A stretch of DNA of 64,000 nucleotides from Combretum micranthum (lineage: Eukaryota; Streptophyta; Magnoliopsida; Myrtales; Combretaceae): assembly GCA_024138025.1 (NCBI GenBank), contig JAMXBD010000095.1, positions 620,001 to 684,000 on the forward strand, read 5' to 3'. A program made the position numbers and the translations under genes. Positions 21,901 to 33,900 of the stretch are shown piece after piece (positions within the stretch are counted from its first letter, which is position 1; each line of letters opens with the position of its first letter). The notes beneath the pieces are model-generated. The model had not been told where the DNA came from, made no database searches, and worked only from the letters and a program-made list of their open reading frames with translations.

Positions 21901-24900
21901 ACTAATCATTAATACAATACGGGCAGCACAAGGACAAACAAGTCATTACATAGAAGTGTACCTAGCACTCTCCAATTGGTGCTCTATTTATTTGCATCAT
22001 CAATTGATGATAAAATTCTTTACCACAAATCATAAACCAGCCAAATTTGCTAACAGTTGGGCAAACCAGCCACTAAAAACACCTATCTTCACATGGGTCT
22101 TATAAGATGGTTGACACGTGCCCAAGGCAATTACAACCATGCCCCCCTCCATTAAAAAATAAATGGATGTACACGCTGGATGAAGAAATATGCATATATA
22201 TGACATAGGTACTTTGAACGCAGCATCCGTGGTTCTTGAAAGTGATATTTTTCTTTCTATCATGCTCCAATGAGATGTTCAAACGGAACAAGGAAAGACA
22301 CTAGAAGGAGCTAAGCAGTTGAAAAAGGCTACTTTAGGTGGGAATTCTGGCAGAACATGCTTTCATAAACCTCTTATGTTCTATCAAGTTTGCAGTTTTT
22401 TTTGAGAATATAAGTAACTTATCACCTGTAAATCCGGTCTTCTAGAAGCTGAAGTCCTGACTTAAACTTCTGCAAGTTTCCTTGAGACTGGCATGAGCAG
22501 AACTTGAGTCCAAGAAGCATGACAGTGAAAAAAGTGCCAGTAGCTGCAGGATGTCGAGAGAAATTCCATGGGAGCCTTGTTGTCCCTTGCAACATCCGAC
22601 CAAGAAGAAGAAGTTGTTCCACATTGTTGTGACGAATAACCTGTACATCAGACAATGAATAAAGAAAACTACAGAATTAGATTGGTAACATGAGGAAGTT
22701 ATGACGACTAAGTGCACAAATCCCTGTAAACGGATGGCCCATTCAAAGTTCTTTATGAAAATTTCTGTGACTATCAGGAGAAAAAGGACCAGCAAACATA
22801 TTTCTGCTTTTTCTTTCATTTTTTTTTTTTTTTCTCACCATAATCTGCAGCAAAAAGGTTCACAAGAATTAAAGCAAAAGACTATAACAACCCTTATATA
22901 CTCAGAGGGTCCACCAATTCCCAAAGAGCAACCACTTGTATGGAAGAACAAGAATTTTAAGTTTTTGTAATGTAGGTAGGTGTCTCTTTAATGAATATTT
23001 CTCAAATCAAGTACACATACGAACTGAATACGTGCACATTGCAATGTCAAGCAATAAAATTAAATAATATTTGTGCTGGATACTTAGAATGAAATAAAGG
23101 CAGGCCTGTGAAAAATTCACAACGTACCTCCAACTTAGCTAAAATATTCCAAAAGCAACTTTCAAATATTCATAGATATCAAAGATAAAAAGTAAAAACT
23201 TGTATTTAAATACATTATACCTGTCCACATTTTTCCACTTGACATCATCCATACATTTTGAACAAACAAAATAGAAGATAGAAAGCACTTTTCTTCCTCC
23301 AATACACAAAAAATAACCCAGTCAAGACAAATGAAATCCCAGGATCTGCAAGGACATCAGTTAGCCACCTAGAGCTACTTGCTTTAGGATCAGAATCTTC
23401 TGAAAAGAAATGCATAAGCTGCAAATCTTAGTTTTAATAAATTGGTGCATCTGTACATTCTCATATTTTCTCTAAACCACACACCATCCCCCATATATAA
23501 CAGTGCTTTAGCATAATGTCTTCAGTTCCCATGGAATTAATCCTATGTTCTATGACCAATTTAAGCCAGCAACTTCAAAGACAGAGGGCTACAAATGCAA
23601 ATGCAACAATAACATTTATGCACAATCCACGGAGAATGCAAATAGACAAGCAGTGAGAAAGCCAATCTGTAGTAATAATAAATGCCCGTGCATATGCTAT
23701 GATTTGTCACAGGACTATAGTTTCGCTTAATGGGTCTATCGACAATGACATTAGGTTCCAGCCTCAATTTATAAAAGTTTCTTCCTTATTTACCTACGGT
23801 GTTAATCAGATTGCGCTCGTTAAGAGAACCCAAAGATCTCATAATTTCTGAATTTTATTTTCAGAAAATAGGCTACCTTCTTCACTCATATCCACTGCTT
23901 TAATAAGTACGAAATAGCAGCTGCAAATAGCAACCCCTTTTTCACTATTTTCATGTGAATTGCTCTATAGAACTTTTCTCAACAGAACTGGCCACAACAC
24001 CAATACTTCCACTAACACAAAGAAACAACAAAACAACTACACAATATTCCACTCACACGTGCAGCGACCATACATAATCGAATACACGAATATTGAATAA
24101 AAGAACACCCACATTAACTGACTTAGACAAAGAACTAATTCAGACTCTCACTTCACCCACTCCACTGAAGCTACTGATTCTATTTCTTCCAGCAAACAAA
24201 AACCTCTTAAAGGAAGAAATTAACCTCATAGGATGATTCATCTATAGAGTTTGTGTGTGTGCATTCATATGTTTAACTCTCATGCACGTATGTTTAGTGC
24301 ATATGAATCACCAAATAACCTCAAGGTATAAATACATTCTCAAGTCAGAAGTTGAAGGCTTTGAGAAGTAAAAATACAGAACGTACTTAGTAGGATTTTG
24401 TATCAAGGGATGTGCATGCACTAGGAACTGTATAGTCATACTAAGCAAAATAAAGTGAAAACACAATCTTTTAAGAACAATAAAAAGATCCCACCTCAAA
24501 ACGGTCCATAAGAAACCCAAGCCAAAGTCTATGAGCAATAATTTGAACAACAGGATCATTTTCAGGAAGGGCTTCTGGCTCCCCTGGGGCAAGGTGAGGC
24601 CTTAATTTGGCTGCTGGTCCAGCATACCTCTCCTCAGATGCAAACAGACCACGTTTTGTGTCAATTGTCCACAACCATGCATCAACAAGTTCAGCAAGGA
24701 CAAGAGATCCAAGTTGAGGTGCAGCAGAGACCAACCAAGTCCAGATAAAGACACCAGTCTCCATAGCATCTGGTGTAGAAATATAGGCAGGACACCAGCA
24801 AAGAAGACGTAGTAGTTGTGAGAAGCCCTCCATGTTTGATTTTGAGTCAGAATCCTAGAATCAGGAAATATTGAACCATTTAAAACCACCATTTCTTAAT

Positions 24901-27900
24901 AATAAAACTTCTAACTGTACTTTTTCCTATTGAAAATTTTTTCAAATCTCTGAAAATTAGATAAAATGGAATGGTGTTGTTAATTTATTTATTTATTCAT
25001 TTGGTAAGTAAGGGCTGTAAGTTACCAGATTGGACAACAGAAAAGCAGTTGCCTGGGAACAGATTTGCCGAAATGATGCCTTATCCACCTCTCCACCTTT
25101 CTCTGCAGCATTGACAAACTGCTGCAGTTGATGAACAAACTTCACAAGCACAACCTTGTCAAAGGAGTCATGCTCAGGCTGCTGTGGTGGAGGAAACACT
25201 CCAGATGTTAACCTCTGAAGTCCAAAGCTAAGACCAAAACCTGAAGCCGTATTACCAGGTTGAAAGCCGCCAATGCTGTTGAACAAATTCCTCATGCCAG
25301 TGATTTCTCCTGCATGATTGCACTTAGCTGTTGCACTAACTACTCCAGTACTGAGAACCTCAAAATTGAAAGGCTCGCTCAACTTTAAGTTTGCTCCTGA
25401 CGCCGCAGCTGCAGCTGCCATGACTGCAGGGATGTTTGCTGTACAGACTCCAGTCCAACAGTCATTTTTGCCAGAGCCTATCCGTATCTCAGATAAAAGA
25501 GAGACAACATTTGTCGTTTGCTGCGACCTCTGCCATGTATTTGCTTTGCAAAGCTTTTCCTGAAATAAACATCACAGTACAATGAGAGGAGAAACAAGTT
25601 AAGACATGAACACAAAGGGTAAAGAGGCAGATGCAATCATATTCCTACTGAGGAAATTTAAGTGTGACTTGCCAGAACATGCGCAAATGAGAGACAGGTA
25701 TAATGAGGAAGCAAGATTAATATTATCACTTCTAGCCTGTCTCATGCTTATATACAAACAAAATGTCTATCTATGTTTAAAATTATGGAAACACACTGCT
25801 AAAATCCAAACCATAAGACCTAAGTCTAGAATCAGAATCTTCACCTGAAGAAGACCCTGGCTAGTGCATGGAGCATCTGAAAGTGATTTGATAATCCATT
25901 CCCGAATAACTCGTTGGTATAATGACTGTACTGTGGCAACCCATCCAGGATCATTGACAAGAGCTGAAGATGAGCCATCATCAACTGAAAATATAAGGGA
26001 ATCTAGACAAGATGTGTTCCAAAGAATCTGCAACCACCAGAGCAACAAATTCATGTAAAAAATAATTGAGGGACAGGATATAACATAAATGACAAAAATT
26101 ATTATAAACTTTACCTGTGGAAACTTATCTCTAAGCTGAACCAACAAGTTCACAGAAAGATCTCGAATAGATTCTTCTCTAGCAGACATGCTTTTTATGA
26201 GAAAGCAAGCATGCACACAAAGAGTAGTATCACGGACCTCTGCTTCATGGCCTATCTCAGATGTTCTCTCTTCCTGGTCTCAAATCAAAGAATTTGAATT
26301 ACTGATTCCAGGGATGAGAACATATGTCAAATAGGGTAGAACCTAGATGTGAAAATAGATTCAACCAACACTGAATTTTTTTTCTTTTTAAGAAATTTTT
26401 GCATAAGGTAATTGAAAAGTAAAAGCAATCCACAACTTGACAAAGATTTATAGCTGGTCTAGAATGCTAAAACACATAATAAAACATCTCTAAATATAAT
26501 AATATCTTAGATATTAATTTGTGCCGCAGTCTTCATCAGCTGCAAAGCCACACGTTGACATCCTCGATAAACGTACACTAGTCACAAGTGCTGATGGACC
26601 CATCACCACCTCTAAAGAAGAAGCAAGGCTAGAAACATGTATCTCACAGATTGGAACCAAATTCTAAATAAGGAAAAAAAATACAAAAGCATTATGTGAA
26701 AGTCAAAACCGCAGCATCTTTATATAAGCAGAGGCCAATAAATAAAGCCTCAAAAAGAAAAGGCAGTGTTACCAAATATGTCCTGAATTATGAAGACATG
26801 AAATCGACATGCAACCTTTCCATCAAAGAAAGCCAAGGCTCAGCTTGGTTCAGCTCAGCTTCCACCCCAACCTGTCCAAAACAATCAAGCTTAATAGGGC
26901 TCAGCAAAGATCCCACACAATCTAACTCGCCCTAATGACTTGCTCTAAGAAAAAACTAAGGCTCAGTGAAGATCTTGTACGTTCCAACTAGCCACCAACA
27001 AGCTCTACAAGAACAGATTAAGGCTATAAAATTTTAACAGCTCAACTAACGTCTCCAAAAAAAAATAAGGCTCAACGAAGAACTAGTACCATCCAATTCG
27101 TTCCAACAAGCCTCTCCAAGAGCACATTAAGGATCAGCAAAGACCTAATATGGTCCAACAAGCCTCTAACAGAGTATTTAAAATTCAACTAAGATCAAAC
27201 ATGATCTATCTCAGCCATTAATTCCCATAAGGAATGGACTCAACTCAGTATGAACCTACTGTAGCCTAGAAAAGCCTAACTTACCTAACAGCAAAATCAG
27301 CTAGACCTAGTAACAAATCGACTCCATCAGGCACACAAATGCCCTATGGCTAAACTTGCCAATAGATATATCTCTGCTCAAAGCTTGCAAGGACCAGGCA
27401 CAATATGAGCTCACCTCAACAAACCACCCTTCAGTTCTAGATGAGTAGTGAGTACAGCGAGGACTAGCTCACCACAAAAGCCTTTCCTCTAATCTAAGCT
27501 GACCTGACTTACTTCTGCAAAAACTATACCATTAAGCCCATCAACTCCAGGGCCTGGCACTTCCTCTGCATAGCACCACTCATGCCCAATATCTCCATAC
27601 GAGGCTCAATTAGGCCACTTGCTCAGCTGCTGCAATCAAACAGTTTAACCAATCCCTGCATGACTACTCAAGACTCAACTGTGGTCTTGCTCCGTTCAGC
27701 ACTCTCTCACAATGTACGCCATGACTCCAGCTCAACAGCCATTGCCACTCCTCAACCAAACATCACATAAGACTGCCCAAGCGCCCTCCAGTTAGATGAT
27801 CACCTCTGGGTCAGATTCCTTTATCAAGTGAAGAGAATTCAAGCTACCGCTATAAGCTCTGTCCATCCTTGGACCGCTGGAGGCCCAGAAAGGAAGTTTC

Positions 27901-30900
27901 CCATTGATGAACAATCATCAAAAAAAGTGAGGGAATAAATGTTAACGGTCATTTTTTGCAAAAAACAGAGGGAAATCACTATCCCGTCCAAGAACATCTT
28001 TTTCCCAAATGTATGACACTTGTAACCATCACCCAACAAAAGCACGACAAAATAAAAAACATGATCTCCTTGGGTCAGCAAGCTTCCTCATATATTGTCC
28101 TCGACATGTAAGAGTAAAAAAGAGACCACAAAGGGAGTGAAGAGAAATGAGAAAGGAGCCTCTAGGTTACTCACAAGAAACTTCTCTGATGATCTCCTTC
28201 CAAGGGTAACAGAGATAATTTTACTATCTCATATTCCCAACCTCCTTTAGTTAGTACCATGCTTTTCAATCCTAGTGTCCTCAACTAACTTGTTGAGCAT
28301 CACAGAAGCTGTGTTAGGGCCATCCCCAAGGCCTCTTAGCTCAAATTTGCTATTTTTACAACCTGAACTCCGCCAAAGAAATTAGAGAACCCATTGGGCC
28401 TAGCCCAGAGAGCAGATATGAGAATATCACACCAACACTGCCCTAGATTGCAAATAAGCATTTTGTTTAATTTTAGCTGCAAGGCTAGCTCTCTATGTTG
28501 CATGTTATAAATTTTTTTGGTGAAATGTCAGATTTGTACTTTCAAAATTCCTTCAATAGGTCATAGGTGTGAGCATAGTACAAAAAACTAATCAAATTGA
28601 AAGATGACACAAAATGATTCATCAATTAAAAATGTCTTCAATATATTTTTCATATGAAGTGAGAAATAAAGTGAAAACAAACCATCAAACAACAATTTCC
28701 ATAATCACGGATAAGTTATAGATGAAGAATAATTAATAATGTACTTCAAAGACAAATGCAGACTTACCAACCACAACACCGCTGTTTCAAATGCCCGATG
28801 AACAATCGCAGTCAAACACTGCGAAACAGCTGGCATAAGGTTTGGAGTTTTCAGGTACTCGAAGACACAACTAAATGCACTTCTAGAAGCATCCAAGCTA
28901 GCACCACCGTTGAGGATGCCTCCATTACTATAGAATCGAATTATTTCTAAGAATGCTACAGCAAGAAGATAGGTCGCCTTCACACCTGTAGATGCAACAG
29001 GCAGACATGTCAAAGAGAGAAAGGGCAGCTACACCACAACTGATCAATTCTACATCAGATATTTCAAGTTACTAAGTGCTATAAGCCTAGAGGTATATAC
29101 AGTTGATAAATACACTTCACAAGAAACCAAAACAGAAGGAGCAAATTAACCTGAAATAGTGGTCATTCCTCCTACTTCAACCCTGCCACCTAAAGCAGCA
29201 GAAAGAGCAGATCTTTGAGTCACAGCAGCTTTCTCATTGCCACTTCCTCGTCGACTGCCTGGGTTGTGAAGAGCATTAAGTTCCAACTCATCTTCAAGCC
29301 ATTTCACAGAGCTAACTACCTGGAGCCAGGCATTTCTACTGTCATGTCAAAAGAACTTCAAACAACAAAAAATTGAGCACTTTACCCACCCAAAAAAAAA
29401 AAAAAAAAAAGAAAATTGAGCTGCCAACCCTTCTGTAGCAACTCAGGGGAAGGAGGGGGGAAGATGTTCTTGGGGCACCAGAGTAAAATGGTATTTAATA
29501 TTATCATAAACAAGTCTCTAGAAACAAAGCCAATAAGACAACCACTCCCAGGATCATGAGTTGCATGAAGAACATAAAAAAGTATGCAAATTCAACTATA
29601 TATAGATCTAGTATCCCCTTGGCATAGAAATAGGCAGTAAGACCCTCTTTGTTGGCATGGGCTCAAAGGTTAGTATTTGAATGCAATTTCTCATCATGTA
29701 AAATGTATGAAGCTGAAATTATATGCCTTCAGGCACATGTAGATTCAGTAAGCAAACAATGTAATGGCATTGATATTACAATCATGAATCATGTAATATC
29801 ATAAACATATAGTTGAAGAAAAGCGAATGAGGTATCAAACAAAAAAAAGAAAAAGAAAGTAGCCAGAAAAACACAAATTATTAATAACTGCACTTAAAAA
29901 CAAATTGAGTTTCACCAAATTATTAATAGGTTTGGAAGAACTTTCTATATCTAAGTACACTTGTGATAGAATGAAATGGAAAAATAGAACCATATAACTG
30001 ACTCCACCTACAAAGAGTAAGTCTTGCATGTTGTTATCATTGTTAAGTAATCCTTCAACTTTAAATTTCCAACTCAATCCTTAACCAATAAATAATATAT
30101 ATATATATATATTAAAAAAAAAAAACACTAAAAAACTTTAGACTCAAAAGGAGGTCCACCTTCCAACAAATTTATGGTTCAATTACAGCCAAAAACCGTA
30201 ATAACCTAAGTTGATAATTCAAATGTAGCCAAATGCTGATAGAGATTTGGGGACCTAATTTTTCTACCATTTAGATACTTTATTTAAGTGATAACTGTGT
30301 GAAAAAATTATGTAAATTAGCGATTGCTGAGCAATATCAAATAAGAACATAAAAATAGCTAAAAATAGAACGACCATGGTGGTGCATAAAAATGCATTGA
30401 AGACAAATCTAATTTTCCACATAGCAAAAGCCAAAGCTGGCTATTGTGACCAGAGCCAAAAAAGTAAGCAAGTTCACAGCCATGGGAAAAATTTTAAACC
30501 ACGTTAAAAACGAGCATATGAATAAAATTATGCCATATTCTGTTTAAAAGGAATGGGCCAATTTTCCAAAAGAAGTTACAGAAAACCTGTGAACCTAAAA
30601 ACCATGATTTGGATTACAAGTTTCGACCTCAGAAAGATTATCAGTAGTTAGATATAAATTTGCCTCTAAACAACTTGGTCACAACAATACTCTGAGCCCA
30701 AAAGGCAAAACATGCAATACAAAGTGGACCGGGGATGTTGTAGTCAGTATGATCACTTGTCTTTGTCTTTTCTTTTTCGTTTGATTATGACCACTTCTCC
30801 TAGTTACTTCTCCTAGATGTGTAATTAGCAGCGCCAACTACATCAAATCTACAACATGGATAATACATTCCACAAGGAGAGTTTCAAATGGGAGCATATC

Positions 30901-33900
30901 ACTCGGACAAGCTTTCCTGGGAAGAAGTGGCTACTTCCGAGCAATGATATATACTCAGAAGAGATTCCGCAGAACATGAGCAGCAACCAAAATGCACAGG
31001 AACTATTTAAATTAACTCACAAGGGAAGGAGTTCCTTGGGCAATTCGTTGAACAGCAGATGACCATAATAAATTCCACATATATGGTCCACCAACGGCTT
31101 GCAAAGGAATAGAATTCATACTCCCGACACTATTTAATGTTGTTGAAACTGATTTTGTTGGCATTTGAGTACTTTGCAGAGGAGGTGCTAAGCCAAAAAG
31201 AGCAATGTAGAACCACAAGTTGCGAAATAACTTCAAAAGCGAAGGCTCCACATCTACTGTGGGGTCAAAATCAGAACATATCTCAGCAACAGCAGGAAGA
31301 AGAGGACCTAAAAAATCTGCTCCACTCCTGCAACAATGGATTCAACAAAAGGACTGACCAACATTGGAATAGATAAAAAAAAAAAAAAAAAATCATAAAA
31401 ATAGAATGATAAAAAATGCATGTCATTATGACAAGCCGGGATGAAGTGAATACCAAAGTATCCAGTGTACTTCCAAGAAAAAAGGACATCCACTTTTCAA
31501 AAGAGAGAACACAAGATATAGTAAGAAAAGGTCTTACCTTCCACTCTTGCTCTCTGCCGCCAAGCCAACATCTGAGCACAAACTTAATAACCGGTGACGA
31601 TAATCTGAACGCAATTTAGTACTTGTAAGACGGCTAGCAATCAGAAGAAATCCAGCAGGAAGAGTCTACAACATAGTTGAATCAAACCATTCAATTTATT
31701 ATATTGGCAAGGAGAAAGCTTGGGAATCACTTAAATCATGTTAATGTAAGTCGCATAAATACCTCAACGCGCTCGGTAGTAGTTTCTGGTGCCAATGTTT
31801 TGCTTTCAGCAGATCCTATAGTTGACAATTTAGTCAAGTAGCTTCTTGTCATCACAACAGCCGTCTCACGATATGACTTCTCAAAACCCAAACTAGCCAT
31901 GTGTGATACAGCATCGAGGACCTTAATGACACCATGAAATAAATGTTTGAGGAATGCATGGCAAAGGAAGAGGTCTTGCATTTTCTGACCAAAAATGACT
32001 AATATAGACAAGGAAACTAGATCAAATTTATAGAACACAGACACACACATACAGATATAAATGTGTGCATTTCTTATCAGCAAATAAATGCTCAAAAGAA
32101 AAGCGACATACTCGAAGTCTAAATAACCCTGGGCTTGATGCCTCACCCTCTTCCAAGCTTTCGATAAACAGCGGCAGTATCATGTCTACCACTTCAGACT
32201 TCTTCACAGCAGCACTCAAATCTGCTAGCAAGCGTATTAGGTTAAGTTGCACAACAGGAACTGACTGCTTCTCTTTCTCAACCTAAAGTCAGACAATTCC
32301 ATCAAAATTAACATCCACTGTTGGAATTAAAAGAAGATTCCAGACCGTTATAAATTAGAATGTTCAAGACTAAAGAATTAATAATTGTACAATGTGATAG
32401 TTTATCCATGAAACTGCAGCACAGGAAAAAGACAAAATGGCTAGGCATATAGCAAAATTGCAACATTAATTTGTTCCACTTCAAAGACACCTTACTCCAT
32501 GTTGACCAAAAATAAAGGAATCTCTGCTTCGAGGACATGCAAGTATAAATCTCTTATCACAGACATGACATTGACCAACCTGCTCATCATAATCATTCCT
32601 TTCACGAATACTAGCAGCCAAGCCCATAATGAATGTGTCCACAGGTGCTCGATCCTTGGACCAGCCATATTCAATCACTTCGCAGCTTGTTCTCATAACA
32701 CTTTCAATCATGGTTCCCTGGCTACTGGCCCAGGCATCAGCCTGGTAAGATGACAGTGAGAAAATTTATCTATCTGATATAAAAGGCATCAAGTCAATTA
32801 CAAACTCCATCCCAAAAAAAAGCACCTGAACACATGCAGCTGACACCAATTGCTTAAGGCGAATGAGCATAACACGTAACTGCTGACCACCCTTAGTTAT
32901 AGCAATTTGAGTCATTGCAGCAAGCAGTGCATTAAATAACTCTTCACACATTCTTAACTTTCGCCAAACAGAAAATAAACATGCTTCAGCTGCATCAGCA
33001 AATAATACAAGTGTCTCAAGCCACAACTTCTTCGAGGATTTCCCATCGGAATCAAGAGACAATAAGCTCTTTACTTGTAACCTTGTCACAGCCTGATAAA
33101 CTGATAATTTCGTGTTAATTCTGGTTTTTAGCAGTTGCCCTTGCTCAGTCCACTCCCGTTTCCTTATCTGTGTGTGGAAGAAGTTCTTTTCATCATTACT
33201 ACAGTTGTTTAACAATGAACTAAAGATTAACACAAGGAAACTGCTTTAGGCATGATATCATATCATGCAATTAATTAGTACTTTATATTGAATAAGCTAT
33301 GAGAACCTAGAAAATTCCCCGTTTTAATCTAAGGGATATGTTCAGTTGCTATTTCAAGTAAAATTAACACAGAGAGAGAGATATCATATATGTACATATA
33401 CTGCACAATTAGATCCTCATGCACTAAACTTGCAATTTCAAGGGTTCCAACAAAAGACACTTCATCATATTACTGGCGGCACACACTAAATTTTCCTCTT
33501 GAGAAACTTAACAGAAATCTATACATCTAATACAAGGACAGAATTCATATTCCTCCAGAGTTAGCAGCTTTACAAATAAATTCTACAGTTCTATAACTTT
33601 GCGCATGAACATGTAATGGGTAAAGAACACATTAAAAAGCGCAAACACCATACATGACCTCCCAACCTATCACCCTTTTGACAAGTTGCTCCCATCTCGG
33701 TCACATTCATGGTATTCTGCTACAGCAATAGCAAAACTATGCATCCACCATGAACAAGAAAAAGATTTGAGGAAAATACAGATGCTATGCTAGAGAATCT
33801 GGCTTCTGTCACTACAAAACTTACCTTTAAAAATCCAGGCAGTGATTGAACTTGTTTTCTTGCCATTAATCTCACTTGCTCCAATAGTTTTGGATCAAGA

